From: Brevundimonas sp.
GTDB lineage: Bacteria > Pseudomonadota > Alphaproteobacteria > Caulobacterales > Caulobacteraceae
Length of the DNA stretch: 64,000 bases
NCBI RefSeq assembly: GCF_030704825.1
Contig: NZ_JAUYNX010000001.1
Span: forward strand, 104,529-168,528
Direction of reading: 5' to 3'
Shown: one piece after another, positions 35,706 through 44,546 of the stretch
Layout of the letters: every line of letters starts with the position of its first letter
Numbering within the stretch: position 1 is the stretch's first letter
Notes under the pieces: model-generated
Database searches by the model: none
Told to the model about the DNA's origin: nothing
Seen by the model: only the letters and a program-made list of their open reading frames with translations
Position numbers and translations under genes: made by a program

Positions 35706-36551
35706 ATGAGCGACGACGGCCCCCTGATTTCGACCACCGACCTGTCCGCGACCCTCTGCGATCCCGACCTGAGACTGGTGGACGCCAGCTGGCACATGGA
35801 CGGCCGGGACGCGCGCGCGGAGTTCGAGGCGGAACGGCTGCCCGGCGCGGTCTTCTTCGACGTCGACGGGGTCTCGGACCCGGCCTCGCCCCTGCCGCAC
35901 ATGCTCCCGACGCCAGAGGCCTTCGCCGTCTCCATGGGCGGTCTGGGCTTGTCCGTGACCGACCGGATCGTCGTCTATGACAGCCTGGGCCTGTTCTCGG
36001 CCGCCCGCGCCTGGTGGATGCTCAGGACCATGGGGGCCGCCGACGTGCGAGTGCTGGACGGCGGCCTGCCGAAATGGCGCGGCGAGCACCGGGCGCTCGA
36101 GCACGGCCCCATTCCGCGGGGACGCCCCGTCCCGTTCGCCGCCCGCCTCGATCCGGCCGCCGTCGCCGATCTCGACGCCGTGCGAACGGCTCTCGCCGGA
36201 GAGACCCAGGTCCTCGACGCCCGCAGCGGCGCGCGATTTCGCGGGGAGGTTCCCGAGCCGCGACCCGGGCTTCGTTCCGGCCATATGCCGGGCGCCCTGA
36301 ACCTGCCCTTTCCCGCGCTCCTGAACCCGGACGGGACCATGAAACGCGGCCCCGAACTGGAAGCGGCCTTCCGCGCCGCCGGCGTGGACCTCGACCGCGC
36401 CGTCGTGACCACCTGCGGCTCCGGCGTCACCGCCGCCATCCTCAGCCTCGGCCTCGCCGTTCTCGGCAGGCCGTCGCGCCTCTACGACGGCAGCTGGGCC
36501 GAATGGGGCGGACGGGCGGACACGGAAGTGGCGTCCGCCCCGCCCGTCTGA
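35706..36551 (+). CDS. sseA: 3-mercaptopyruvate/thiosulfate sulfurtransferase (two rhodanese domains)
   Basis: The product has 281 residues. Two rhodanese domains (about 10-130 and 160-275) are present; the second holds the active loop TTCGSGVTAA, CG(S/T)GVTA being the 3-mercaptopyruvate type. The inactive first domain reads VYDSLGLFSAARAWWMLRTM. It moves sulfur from mercaptopyruvate or thiosulfate to acceptors such as thiols. A GCTAGACAA block 8-16 bases before the ATG could be a -10. Confidence 0.93.
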   Translation: MSDDGPLISTTDLSATLCDPDLRLVDASWHMDGRDARAEFEAERLPGAVFFDVDGVSDPASPLPHMLPTPEAFAVSMGGLGLSVTDRIVVYDSLGLFSAARAWWMLRTMGAADVRVLDGGLPKWRGEHRALEHGPIPRGRPVPFAARLDPAAVADLDAVRTALAGETQVLDARSGARFRGEVPEPRPGLRSGHMPGALNLPFPALLNPDGTMKRGPELEAAFRAAGVDLDRAVVTTCGSGVTAAILSLGLAVLGRPSRLYDGSWAEWGGRADTEVASAPPV

Positions 36552-36554
36552 GCC

Positions 36555-37868
36555 TCAGTTCGCCGGCGCGACGTCCGGCAGGGGCAGATCGTCCGGCACG
36601 ATGTCGTCGCTCTCGCCACGCGACACCACCGTCGCCGCCACCAGGTCGCCGGTGACGTTCAGGGTGGTGCGGCACATGTCCAGGAAGCGGTCGACGCCGA
36701 GGATCAGGCCGATGCCCTCGGCCGGCACCCCGACCATGGTCAGGATCAGGGCGATGACCGGCAGCGAACCCGCGGGCACGCCGGCCGTGCCGATGCCGCC
36801 CAGGATGCAGACCAGCATAACCACCAGCTGCTGCTGCAGGTTCAGGTCGACGTTGAAGAACTGGGCCAGGAACAGGACCGTGACCCCCTCGAACAGGGCG
36901 GTGCCGTTCTGGTTGGCCGTGGCCCCGACGGTCAGCACGAAGCGTGAGATGCGTTTCGGCAGCTTCAGCTTCTCTTCCGCCGCCTTGATGGCGATCGGCA
37001 GGGTGGCGTTGGACGAGGCGGTCGAGAAGGCCACCACGAACGGCTCGCGGACGCCGTTGGCGAATTTCAGCGGATTCATGCCGCCGAAGATCCAGACCAG
37101 CAGCGGATAGACGATGAACATGTGGATCGCCATCGCCCCCACGGCCACGCCCGCATAGGCGCCCAGCCGGATCAGCAGGTCCCAGCCGAACACCGCCGAA
37201 AGGTTGAACATCAGGGCCGCGATCGCGAACGGAGCCAGTTTGATGACCAGGTTGATGAGCTTCATCATCACCTCGAACAGCCCCTGCAGGGTTTCCTGCA
37301 GCCGGTCCGTCGCCGGCGACTTCGCCATCACCATGCCGATGCCGAAGATCAGGGCGAACACCATCACCGGCAGGATCTGGTTCTCGGCCGCCGCCGTGAA
37401 GACGTTGGACGGGATCATGTCGAGGAAGAATTGCCCCGCCTCTATGCTCTTGGGCGCATTGCCGACGATGGCCGAGGCCCCCTCGGCGCCCTGGGCCAGC
37501 AACTGCTGCGCCAGCAGGGGATCGACCCCGTCTCCGGGGCGGAACCAGTTGACCATGCCCAGGCCGATGCCCACCGCGATGGCCGAGACCACGATGGTGA
37601 AGGCCAGGGTCTTGAACCCGACCCGGCCCAGCGACTTCAGGTCGCCCATCTCGGCGACGCCGACGGCGAGGGCCGCGAACAGCAGCGGCAGCACCAGCAT
37701 GAACAGCAGGCGCAGGAAAATCTGGCCGACCGCCTGGACGATGTCCATCACCCAGGGGAGGACCTCCAGACCGTTCAGGTTGACGTACAGCCCTCCGCCG
37801 AGGCCGACCACGAAGCCGACCAGCATCCAGAGATAGAGCGGAATCCCGCCGCGTTTCGTCGTTTCCAT
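36555..37868 (-). CDS. Dicarboxylate/amino acid:cation symporter (DAACS)
   Basis: The product has 437 residues from the ATG at 37868, which follows a strong GGGGGGA ribosome site; the ORF to 37946 adds 26 residues of no membrane character. It has eight helices and two re-entrant hairpins, with the family signatures AFSTASSNATLPI (serine-rich hairpin 1), ATANQNGTALFEG (TM7) and GIGTAGVPAGSL (hairpin 2). It takes up C4-dicarboxylates, glutamate or aspartate with H+ or Na+. An additional periplasmic loop follows TM3. Confidence 0.94.
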   Translation of the reverse strand: METTKRGGIPLYLWMLVGFVVGLGGGLYVNLNGLEVLPWVMDIVQAVGQIFLRLLFMLVLPLLFAALAVGVAEMGDLKSLGRVGFKTLAFTIVVSAIAVGIGLGMVNWFRPGDGVDPLLAQQLLAQGAEGASAIVGNAPKSIEAGQFFLDMIPSNVFTAAAENQILPVMVFALIFGIGMVMAKSPATDRLQETLQGLFEVMMKLINLVIKLAPFAIAALMFNLSAVFGWDLLIRLGAYAGVAVGAMAIHMFIVYPLLVWIFGGMNPLKFANGVREPFVVAFSTASSNATLPIAIKAAEEKLKLPKRISRFVLTVGATANQNGTALFEGVTVLFLAQFFNVDLNLQQQLVVMLVCILGGIGTAGVPAGSLPVIALILTMVGVPAEGIGLILGVDRFLDMCRTTLNVTGDLVAATVVSRGESDDIVPDDLPLPDVAPAN

Positions 37869-37897
37869 GCGTCCCCCCGGCCCCTCGGCCGATGTCG

Positions 37898-39016
37898 TTA
37901 TCGGATCGGCAGGGCGTAGATCAGCCCGCCCGGCGTTGCGTTCCATTGTGCGTTAAGCCCGCGGGCCAGGTCGAGAGGCGAATCCGTTCCGACGTTCCGC
38001 GAAAAGATTTCACCATAGTTTCCCTCGGCTTGGATCGCCGACTTCGCCCAATCCTTGCGCAATCCCAGCAGCGGCCCGATCTCCCCCTCGACGCCCAGCA
38101 GCCGGCGAATCTGCGGATTGGGAGATTCCCCGGCCAGCCGGTCCGCGTTGCCGCTCGTGACCCCCAGCTCCTCGGCCAGGATCAGGGCGTGCAGGGTCCA
38201 GCGCACGATCGAGGTCCAGGCCTCGTCGCCGCGTCTGACCGCCGGGCCCAGAGGCTCCTTGGAGATCACGTCGGGCAGCAGGGCGTGCTGTTCGGGATTG
38301 GACAGGGTCGTCCGCGCCGCCGCCAGGGCCGAGATGTCCGCGGTCAGGGCGTCGCAGTCCTCCCGCGCATAGGCCGCCCGCGCCGCCTCCTCGTTCGCGC
38401 CCGGCACCGGCGTGTATTCCAGGTCCCGCGCCCGGAACCAGTCCGCCACGTTCAGTTCGGAGGTGGTGGCGCGCTGGACGCACACCCGGGCGCCGTTCAG
38501 CTCGGCCGCGCTGGCCAGGTCCAGCGATCGCCGCACCAGGAATCCCTGGCCGTCGTAATAGTTGACCCCGGCGAAGCGGATTCCTTCGCGAGCCTCCCGC
38601 GTCAGCGTCCACGAGGTCGAACGCCACAGCACGTCGACCCGCCCGCTGCGCAAGGCCTCGAACCGCTGGCTGCCGGTCAGGGGCACGAACCTGACCGCCC
38701 GGGCGTCGCCCAGCACCGCCGCGGCCAGGGCGCGGCAGAAGTCGGCGTCGAAACCGCGCCACTCGCCGCGATTGTCGGTATAGGCGAAGCCGACCAGCCC
38801 CTCGTGCACGCCGCAGTTCAGCCGGCCGCGCCGCTTGATCGCGGCCAGGGTCGGGCTGGCGAATTCCGGCGCGGCCGTCTGGGTCCCGGGCTCGGCCTCG
38901 GCGCCCTTTCCGGCGTCGGCCTCGGGCTCGCCGCGCCCGCAGGCGGCCAGGATCAGCCCGATCAGGAGCGCCAGCCCCGCGTCCGCCGCTCTCCGCCCCG
39001 CCCGTCGTGTCCGCAT
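37898..39016 (-). CDS. Amino-acid ABC transporter substrate-binding lipoprotein (AapJ-like)
   Basis: The product has 372 residues from the ATG at 39016 (GAGGCG just upstream), giving a lipoprotein signal with lipobox ILAAC. The SBP_bac_3 domain begins AIKRRGRLNCGVHEGLVGFA, close to AapJ/general L-amino acid binding proteins, and continues GFDADFCRALAAAV. No permease or ATPase genes of an aap operon are adjacent, so it is an orphan binding protein here. Most AapJ homologues have a Sec rather than lipoprotein signal. Confidence 0.85.
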   Translation of the reverse strand: MRTRRAGRRAADAGLALLIGLILAACGRGEPEADAGKGAEAEPGTQTAAPEFASPTLAAIKRRGRLNCGVHEGLVGFAYTDNRGEWRGFDADFCRALAAAVLGDARAVRFVPLTGSQRFEALRSGRVDVLWRSTSWTLTREAREGIRFAGVNYYDGQGFLVRRSLDLASAAELNGARVCVQRATTSELNVADWFRARDLEYTPVPGANEEAARAAYAREDCDALTADISALAAARTTLSNPEQHALLPDVISKEPLGPAVRRGDEAWTSIVRWTLHALILAEELGVTSGNADRLAGESPNPQIRRLLGVEGEIGPLLGLRKDWAKSAIQAEGNYGEIFSRNVGTDSPLDLARGLNAQWNATPGGLIYALPIR

Positions 39017-39105
39017 CCGCGCCTCGCCGAAATTCGTCAGACCTTGCGCCCCGCCTGCTTTAGAGGCCTTTGGAGACTGAACCGCAACCCTTCGTCCCGG
39101 CCCCC

Positions 39106-40278
39106 ATGTCCGATCGAACCGACCGCACCCGCCTGATCGCATCCGCCACCCGCCGGGGTTCGGGACGCCGCCCGGTCAGCCCGCCCGTCGAACGCGCCTC
39201 CACCCTGCTCAACGACGCGCCCGGGGCCCTGAGGGACGAGAGCCTCGGCCCGGTCTACGGCATCGAGGACCTGTCCGCCGCCCGCGAGCTGCGCGCCCTG
39301 CTGGCCGACCTCGAGGGCGCCGCCGACGTCTGGCTGGTGCCGTCCGGCCTCGCCGCCGTCACCGTGCCCCTGACTGCGCTGCTGCGGTCCGGCGACGAGG
39401 TGCTGACCACCGACGCCCTCTACGGCCCCAGCCGCCGCTTTCTGAAGCGGCACATGGGCGCCCGCGGCGTGACGACCGTCTTCCACCCCGCCGAGGCGAC
39501 GACCGGGGCCGTCCTCGCCGCCCTCACCGACCGCACCCGCGTCCTGCTCATCGAATCGCCCTCGTCCCTGACCTTCGAGATGCTGGACGTCCCGGCCCTC
39601 GCCGCCGCCTGCCGGGCGCGGGGCGTGCTGACGGTCATGGACAACACCTGGGCCGCCGGCCTGGCCTTCCGCCCCCTGGCCCACGGCGTCGACGTCAGCG
39701 TCCAGGCGGTGACCAAATACGTCGCCGGCCACTCCGACCTGCTGATGGGCTCGATCGCCGTCGCCGACCCGGCGGTCGGCCGGTCCATCGCCGAAACGCT
39801 CGAGGACCTCGGCTGGCGGGTTTCGCCCGACGACGCCTGGCTGGCCCTGCGCGGCGTCCGCACCCTGCCGCTGCGCTACGCCGAACAGGCCCGCTCGGCC
39901 CTCATCGTCGCCGACTGGCTCAAGGCCCGGCCCGAGGTCGCCGGGGTCCTCTATCCCGCCCTGCCCGGCTCGGTCGGCCACGACCTCTGGCGCCGCGACT
40001 ACGCCGGCGCCGCCTCCATCCTCGGCGTCGTCACCCGGGGCGGAGACGAGGCCGCCGCCCACGCCCTGCTCTCGGCGCTGGAACTGTTCGGCCTCGGCTA
40101 TTCCTGGGGCGGGTTCGAAAGCCTGATCACCCACGAGACCGGCCAGCTGGCGGGTCGCCGCTCGCCGCCGAAGCTGGCCGGCGAACTTCTGCGCCTCCAT
40201 GTCGGTCTCGAGGACGCGGCCGACCTGATCGCCGATCTCGAGACCGGCCTGGCCGCCTGGCGCGCCGCCGTCAGCTGA
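39106..40278 (+). CDS. metC: Cystathionine beta-lyase
   Basis: The product has 390 residues from the ATG at 39106; a TTG at 39070 is also in frame. It is a Cys/Met-metabolism PLP enzyme. It has TTDALYGPSRRF, VMDNTWAAGLAF and the PLP lysine in QAVTKYVAGHSDLLMG. It yields homocysteine from cystathionine, or acts as a related C-S lyase. The 3' end overlaps the convergent gene by 8 bp. Confidence 0.92.
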   Translation: MSDRTDRTRLIASATRRGSGRRPVSPPVERASTLLNDAPGALRDESLGPVYGIEDLSAARELRALLADLEGAADVWLVPSGLAAVTVPLTALLRSGDEVLTTDALYGPSRRFLKRHMGARGVTTVFHPAEATTGAVLAALTDRTRVLLIESPSSLTFEMLDVPALAAACRARGVLTVMDNTWAAGLAFRPLAHGVDVSVQAVTKYVAGHSDLLMGSIAVADPAVGRSIAETLEDLGWRVSPDDAWLALRGVRTLPLRYAEQARSALIVADWLKARPEVAGVLYPALPGSVGHDLWRRDYAGAASILGVVTRGGDEAAAHALLSALELFGLGYSWGGFESLITHETGQLAGRRSPPKLAGELLRLHVGLEDAADLIADLETGLAAWRAAVS

Positions 40279-40735
40279 CCTTCGCCCGCGCCGCCTTCAG
40301 CCGGGCCTTCAGCGCGTCCCGCGCCCTCGTCTGACTCCGCCCAAGCGCCCCGGCCTCCCGCTCCAGCGCGTCGCGCCGCGCGTCCAGGGCCGCCGTCTCG
40401 TCCGCCTGGGCCTCGTCCAGCGCCGCCAGCTCGGCCTCCAGCGCCTCGACCCGCGCCACGTCCTTCGCACTCGGGCTCCGCTTCGCCTTCGCCCTGGGCG
40501 CCGCCGTCTTCTCCACCTTGCCGATATCCACGGACAGCCCGCGCTCGATCAGTTCCCCCGGCGCTTTCAGCGCCGCCTCCCTGTCCGGCCCCTCCGCCGC
40601 CTCCACGGCCGACCCGTCCTTGAACAGGTCGCGCTTCACGCCCCAGGCCGCCAGCGCCCGGGCCCGCGACGGCGCCGCCACCGTCCACGAGTGGAAGCCG
40701 TCGGAATACGAAAAGACCTTCAGGGCGCGCGCCAT
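40271..40735 (-). CDS. Uncharacterised coiled-coil protein
   Basis: The product has 154 residues; I do not recognise a named family. The first 65 residues look globular (ALKVFSYSDGFHSWTVAAPS). Residues 70-90 are rich in Lys, Arg and Ala. Residues 92-150 have heptad-like spacing (RVEALEAELAALDEAQ) and should form a coiled coil. There is no signal peptide. Codon use matches the neighbours. It lies 30 bp downstream of xth on the same strand, so is possibly cotranscribed with it. Confidence 0.7.
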   Translation of the reverse strand: MARALKVFSYSDGFHSWTVAAPSRARALAAWGVKRDLFKDGSAVEAAEGPDREAALKAPGELIERGLSVDIGKVEKTAAPRAKAKRSPSAKDVARVEALEAELAALDEAQADETAALDARRDALEREAGALGRSQTRARDALKARLKAARAKVS

Positions 40736-40765
40736 GCCGTCCGAACGGCCGGCCCCGCGTCCGGT

Positions 40766-41539
40766 TCAGTCCAGTTCGATCCAGACCGGCGCATGGTCGC
40801 TGGCCCGCTCCCGTCCGCGCACCTCCCGGTCCACGCCCGCGTCGGTCAGCCGCTCCGCCGCCGCCGGGCTCAGCAGCAGATGGTCGATCCTCAGCCCCGC
40901 GTCCCGCTCCCACGCCTGACGGAAATACTGCCAGAAGGTCCACGGCGGGGGATCCCGCGGGAATCGCTCGCGCAGGGCGTCGGTCCAGCCCTGCTCCAGC
41001 AGTCGTGCATACGCCGCCCGGCTCTCCGGCTGCAGCAGGGCGTCCTTCTTCCACGAGCGGCTGTTGTAGATGTCGGCCTCGGTCGGCACGACATTGTAGT
41101 CGCCGGCCAGCACCACCGGCGCCCCGCTCGCCATCAGCCCGGCCGCATGGGCGGTCAGCCGCTCGAACCACGCCAGTTTGTAGTCGAACTTCGGCCCCGG
41201 CTGCGGATTGCCGTTGGGCAGGTAGAGCGAGGCGATCAGCACCCCGTCCACCGCCGCCTCGATGTAGCGGCCCTGCCCGTCGGACGGCTCGCCCGGCAGG
41301 GCCCGGCGCGTCGCCACGGGCTCCCCGCCCCGAGACAGTATGGCCACCCCGTTCCAGCGATGCTCGCCCTTCCAGACCGCGTGATAGCCCGCCGCCCGGA
41401 TCGCGGCGGCCGGAAACTGCGCGTCGCTCGCCTTCAGTTCCTGCAGGCAGACCACGTCCGGCCGCGCCGCCTCCAGCCAGTCCAGCAGATTGGCCAGCCG
41501 GGTGTTGACCCCGTTGATGTTGAAGGTGGCGATCCGCAT
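40766..41539 (-). CDS. xth: Exodeoxyribonuclease III
   Basis: The product has 257 residues, an Xth/AP-endonuclease. It has IATFNINGVNTRL, VCLQELKA (metal Glu), LAGDYNVVPTEAD and ERASDHAPVWIEL (catalytic His near the end). It nicks 5' of abasic sites and degrades 3' ends in base-excision repair. It lies just after tRNA-Arg on the same strand. Confidence 0.96.
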   Translation of the reverse strand: MRIATFNINGVNTRLANLLDWLEAARPDVVCLQELKASDAQFPAAAIRAAGYHAVWKGEHRWNGVAILSRGGEPVATRRALPGEPSDGQGRYIEAAVDGVLIASLYLPNGNPQPGPKFDYKLAWFERLTAHAAGLMASGAPVVLAGDYNVVPTEADIYNSRSWKKDALLQPESRAAYARLLEQGWTDALRERFPRDPPPWTFWQYFRQAWERDAGLRIDHLLLSPAAAERLTDAGVDREVRGRERASDHAPVWIELD

Positions 41540-41577
41540 CGCCGGGCTGAACGAAGCGCGGCCGCGCCGGTTGCCCG

Positions 41578-41654
41578 TGGCGCGCCCAGCAGGACTCGAA
41601 CCTGCAACCGTCCGCTTAGAAGGCGGGTGCTCTATCCGGTTGAGCTATGGGCGC
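41578..41654 (-). tRNA. tRNA-Arg (anticodon TCT)
   Basis: Read on the minus strand, the acceptor GCGCCCA pairs with TGGGCGC. The D-loop is AGCTCAACCGGATAGAGC, the anticodon loop CTTCTAA, the T-arm GTTCGAGTCC, with discriminator G and an encoded CCA. The outermost anticodon-stem pair appears to be a C-A mismatch. The gene is 77 nt with CCA. Confidence 0.96.
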
Positions 41655-41670
41655 CCTGGGGCTGTAGCGA

Positions 41671-41699
41671 GCGTTAGCCGCCCTGACCCCGCGGCTCAA
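41671..41699 (-). promoter_or_regulatory. Promoter of tRNA-Arg
   Basis: On the minus strand TTGAGC (41699-41694), 15 bases and GCTAACGC (41678-41671) match the Caulobacter-type housekeeping promoter. Transcription would start about 10 bases before the tRNA. Confidence 0.5.
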
Positions 41700-41755
41700 G
41701 CAGCGAGCCCGTTATCCCGGAGAAGGCCGGGACGCGCGGCGAGCGGTAGCCGCAC
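41695..41755. repeat. Dispersed bipartite repeat, copy 2
   Basis: CTCAAGCAGCGAGC (41695-41708), a 25-base insert containing CCCGGAGAAGGCCGGG, then GCGCGGCGAGCGGTAG (41734-41749). It shares both blocks with 27523-27561. The -35 of the tRNA-Arg promoter lies at its edge. Confidence 0.45.
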
Positions 41756-41761
41756 CCCCGC

Positions 41762-42067
41762 TCAGTGCGTCCAGGGCTGTTTGCGGCCGGTGGCGAAATT
41801 GTCGGCATAGGCCTTGAGGATCACCGGCGCCTCCTGCGGCTGGTGCAGGCGGAACGGAATGCCGTGGCGCTCGGCGTAGGCCACCGCCTCTTCCGCCGAA
41901 TCGAAGCTCAGCCGCACCTGGCCGTTCATGTCGCTGGAGCTGGTCCAGCCCATCAGCGGATCGATCGTCCGCGCCGAGGCCGGCTCGAACTCCAGCCGCC
42001 AGCCTCTCGAGGAGGCCTTGCCGGACTGCATGGCGGTCTTGGCGGGGCGGTAGATGCGGGCGAGCAT
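41762..42067 (-). CDS. NADH dehydrogenase accessory subunit (NDUFS4/ETC complex I family)
   Basis: The product has 101 residues from the ATG at 42067. It starts MLARIYRPAKTAMQSGKA and contains WRLEFEP and DPLMGWTSSSDMNGQVRLSF, the strongly conserved pattern of the complex I 18-kDa subunit found in alphaproteobacteria and mitochondria. It stabilises the N-module of complex I. It is unlinked to the nuo genes here, as is usual. The upstream 32 codons of the frame are not part of the family. Confidence 0.92.
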   Translation of the reverse strand: MLARIYRPAKTAMQSGKASSRGWRLEFEPASARTIDPLMGWTSSSDMNGQVRLSFDSAEEAVAYAERHGIPFRLHQPQEAPVILKAYADNFATGRKQPWTH

Positions 42068-42252
42068 GACGAACCTCGGGCGACGTCGGGCCAGGTGGCC
42101 CGCGTGCGGGTCAAATAGCGTCCGGTCGACGCGGGGTCCAGCGGCGTTCAGCCGCCCGGCCATCGGCCTGCACGTCGCCGCCGCGTGCTCGCCATCGTGG
42201 ATTGAAGGACGGGGCCCTGACGCGCATGCTGCCCCGACTTGGGGAACCGTCC

Positions 42253-42954
42253 ATGAGCCGCCTCGAACGCCACCCGGAACGCCATCTCGTCGCCCGCATC
42301 GGCTGGCTGAGGGCCGCGGTGCTGGGCGCCAACGACGGCCTCGTCTCCACCGCCAGCCTGGTGGTGGGCGTGGCCGCGGCGGAGGCCCCCCGCGGCGGAG
42401 TCCTGCTCGCCGGGATCGCCGGACTGGTGGCCGGGGCCATGTCGATGGCGGCCGGCGAGTACGTCTCGGTCAGTTCCCAGTCCGACACCGAAAAGGCCGA
42501 CATCGCCCGCGAGACCGCCGAACTGGCCGCAGATCCGGAAGCCGAGGTCAACGAGCTGGCGGCGATCTACGCCGCCCGCGGCGTCGAACCCGCCCTGTCG
42601 CGGCAGGTGGCGCGGCAACTCATGGCCCGGGACGCCTTGGGCGCCCACGCCCGCGACGAACTGGGCATTTCGGACTTCACCACCGCCCGGCCGGTCCAGG
42701 CCGCCCTGACCTCGGCCCTGACCTTCGCCCTCGGCGCGACCCCGCCGTTGATCGTGGTTCTGCTGGCGCCTCTGACCGGGTTGATGGTCTGGGTCAGCCT
42801 CATCACCCTGGCTGGCCTGATGGGGCTCGGCGCATTGGGCGCCGCGGCGGGCGGCGCCGATGTGCCGCGATCGGTGATTCGCGTGGCCTTCTGGGGCGCG
42901 ATCGCCATGGCCGCCACCGCGGGCATCGGCCGCCTGTTCGGAACGGTGGTCTAG
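42253..42954 (+). CDS. VIT1/CCC1-family membrane transporter
   Basis: The product has 233 residues from the ATG at 42253, which follows GGGGAA. It has about five membrane helices, with the first one read as WLRAAVLGANDGLVSTASLV and then AGAMSMAAGEYVSVSSQSDT, the two signatures of vacuolar iron transporter-like proteins. They move Fe2+ or Mn2+ out of the cytoplasm. The cytoplasmic metal-binding region (about 75-135) is Glu/Asp rich. An in-frame start 17 codons earlier is less likely. Confidence 0.9.
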   Translation: MSRLERHPERHLVARIGWLRAAVLGANDGLVSTASLVVGVAAAEAPRGGVLLAGIAGLVAGAMSMAAGEYVSVSSQSDTEKADIARETAELAADPEAEVNELAAIYAARGVEPALSRQVARQLMARDALGAHARDELGISDFTTARPVQAALTSALTFALGATPPLIVVLLAPLTGLMVWVSLITLAGLMGLGALGAAAGGADVPRSVIRVAFWGAIAMAATAGIGRLFGTVV

Positions 42955-42963
42955 AAAATTATC

Positions 42964-43040
<77 letters not shown>

Positions 43041-43094
43041 AACCAGAGGCGGCCTCTTGCCACGCGCCGCCCCCCGCCGCAACGCGCGGCAGGG

Positions 43095-43562
43095 CTATTC
43101 GGCGAAGAAGGGGTGGCTGACCTTGTCGCCGGCCCGGGCCCCGATCTCGTCGGCGCGGCCGGCCCGCAGCTCCAGCACGCCGCTGGCCGGTCCGTTCGAG
43201 GGGATGATGGCGTCGGACAGGGGCGTGGCGTTCTTCGCGATCGAGACGATCCGGCCGCGCGGGTCGATATAGATGATGTCCAGCGAGCTGGGGGTGTTGC
43301 GCATCCAGAAGCCGCGCTCGGCCACGTCCGGGAACTGGAACAGCATGCCGCGGTCGTCGGCCAGGGGCTCGCGCTCCATCAGGCCGCGCTGCCGCTCGGC
43401 GTCGTCGTCGGCGATCTCGACCATGAAGCGGTGCTCGCCGCTGGCGGTGGTGATGGTCAGCGGCTCGAGCGGATCGCCCTTGGCGTCGGTCGGCGCGCCG
43501 GCGCAGGCGGCCAGCAGCATCAGGCCGGACAGGGCGCCCAGAAGTCCACGACGGTTGATCAT
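43095..43562 (-). CDS. DUF192 domain lipoprotein
   Basis: The product has 155 residues with a lipoprotein signal ([10 protein letters not shown]). The DUF192 fold has [35 protein letters not shown] and [16 protein letters not shown]. The family is small and exported, of unknown role. It lies 30 bp downstream of the double cold-shock gene on the same strand. Confidence 0.92.
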   Translation of the reverse strand: MINRRGLLGALSGLMLLAACAGAPTDAKGDPLEPLTITTASGEHRFMVEIADDDAERQRGLMEREPLADDRGMLFQFPDVAERGFWMRNTPSSLDIIYIDPRGRIVSIAKNATPLSDAIIPSNGPASGVLELRAGRADEIGARAGDKVSHPFFAE

Positions 43563-43592
43563 TGCCGATCCATCCTCATTGGGACGGATGGT

Positions 43593-44156
43593 TCATCCGC
43601 CCGGTCTGATTTCCGCGACCACCAGGCCCTTGGGCCCCTCGGCGAATCGCACCGAAACCGTCTCGCCGGGCAGCAGGTCGTCCAGCCCGCACCGCCGCAA
43701 CGTCTCGACATGGACGAAGATATCGCCCGGTTCGCCGTCGCGCACCACGAATCCGTAGCCCTTGGTCCGATTGAACCATTTGACGACCGCCGCCTCCATC
43801 GGTCCCGACGGGGACGAGGCCTCGCCGTCGAGGCGGGCGCTCTGTTTCAGGCCGTCATAGCCGGTACGGCGGGGCGCCGAAGCCTGTTCCGGATCGCCGT
43901 CGCCCAGTTCGTGAACCTCGATCACCTGCCAGCCCTTGGGCCGGCGGGCGCAGTCGCAGCGGATCGGGGCGCCCTCGGCCGCCGCGTCCCGCCCGCTGTC
44001 ACGCAGGCTGGAGATGTGCAGCAGCACGTCCTTCATGTCGGTCAGGCTCGGATCGTCGGGCACGATGAAGCCGTATCCCTTGCCGGGATCGAACCACTTC
44101 ACCCGGCCGGCGATACGCACCGTCTCGACCGTCTCAACGCCCTCGTAGTCGGACAC
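43593..44156 (-). CDS. Double cold-shock-domain protein
   Basis: The product has 187 residues from a GTG preceded by GGAAGG. Two CSDs are present: the first (about 10-75) has [17 protein letters not shown] and [11 protein letters not shown], the second (about 118-185) [14 protein letters not shown] and [13 protein letters not shown]. These are the RNP1/RNP2 RNA-binding strands. A two-domain form is known from Caulobacter CspC/CspD and relatives, where it acts in stationary phase. The linker (75-117) is charged. A hairpin leader sits upstream. Confidence 0.93.
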   Translation of the reverse strand: MSDYEGVETVETVRIAGRVKWFDPGKGYGFIVPDDPSLTDMKDVLLHISSLRDSGRDAAAEGAPIRCDCARRPKGWQVIEVHELGDGDPEQASAPRRTGYDGLKQSARLDGEASSPSGPMEAAVVKWFNRTKGYGFVVRDGEPGDIFVHVETLRRCGLDDLLPGETVSVRFAEGPKGLVVAEIRPGG

Positions 44157-44207
44157 AGCCTTCCCCCCGCCCGCGATCGGTACGGGCGGCGCTTGTTTAA
44201 CACGGTT

Positions 44208-44246
44208 CTGTGAACCCCGGAAAAGCGAAAAACACCGGTTTCACAG
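44208..44246 (-). promoter_or_regulatory. Stem-loop in the leader region of the double cold-shock gene
   Basis: On the minus strand CTGTGAAACCGG (44246-44235), a T-rich 14-base loop, and CCGGGGTTCACAG (44220-44208) form a 12-bp stem with one bulge, about 50-90 bases before the GTG start. No T-run follows as in a terminator. It may be a cis-acting leader element or an operator. Confidence 0.45.
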
Positions 44247-44373
44247 TCCGGATGAAAGAATTTGCCCGGGCGATGCCGTCGCGCCGCCACGCGGCAGGCC
44301 GACGCCCGGCGCGTGACCGGCCGCCCGCGCGGGATTCCGGAGCGTCTGGCGATGTCGGGGAGGAGGCTCCGCG

Positions 44374-44448
44374 TGGCAGTCCCTAGGGGAGTCGAACCCC
44401 TCTTTTCAGGTTGAAAACCTGACGTCCTAACCGATAGACGAAGGGACC
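44374..44448 (-). tRNA. tRNA-Glu (anticodon TTC)
   Basis: On the minus strand the acceptor GGTCCCT pairs with AGGGACT (one G-U). The D-arm holds TCTATCGGTTAGGA, the anticodon loop is TTTTCAA with TTC, the T-arm GTTCGACTCC, then G and an encoded CCA. Length is 75 nt. Confidence 0.97.
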
Positions 44449-44466
44449 GCTGCGCGGAGAGCGGGC

Positions 44467-44495
44467 GATATAGCCGCCGATTCCGGGCCGTGCAA
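44467..44495 (-). promoter_or_regulatory. Promoter of tRNA-Glu
   Basis: On the minus strand TTGCAC (44495-44490), 15 bases, then GCTATATC (44474-44467) is a full match to the Caulobacter GCTANANC -10. It ends 18 bases before the tRNA. Confidence 0.65.
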
Positions 44496-44546
44496 CCCTT
44501 CTCCGCCCCATTCGTCTCGCGAATGCGGAGGCGGCCTGGCGAGCGG

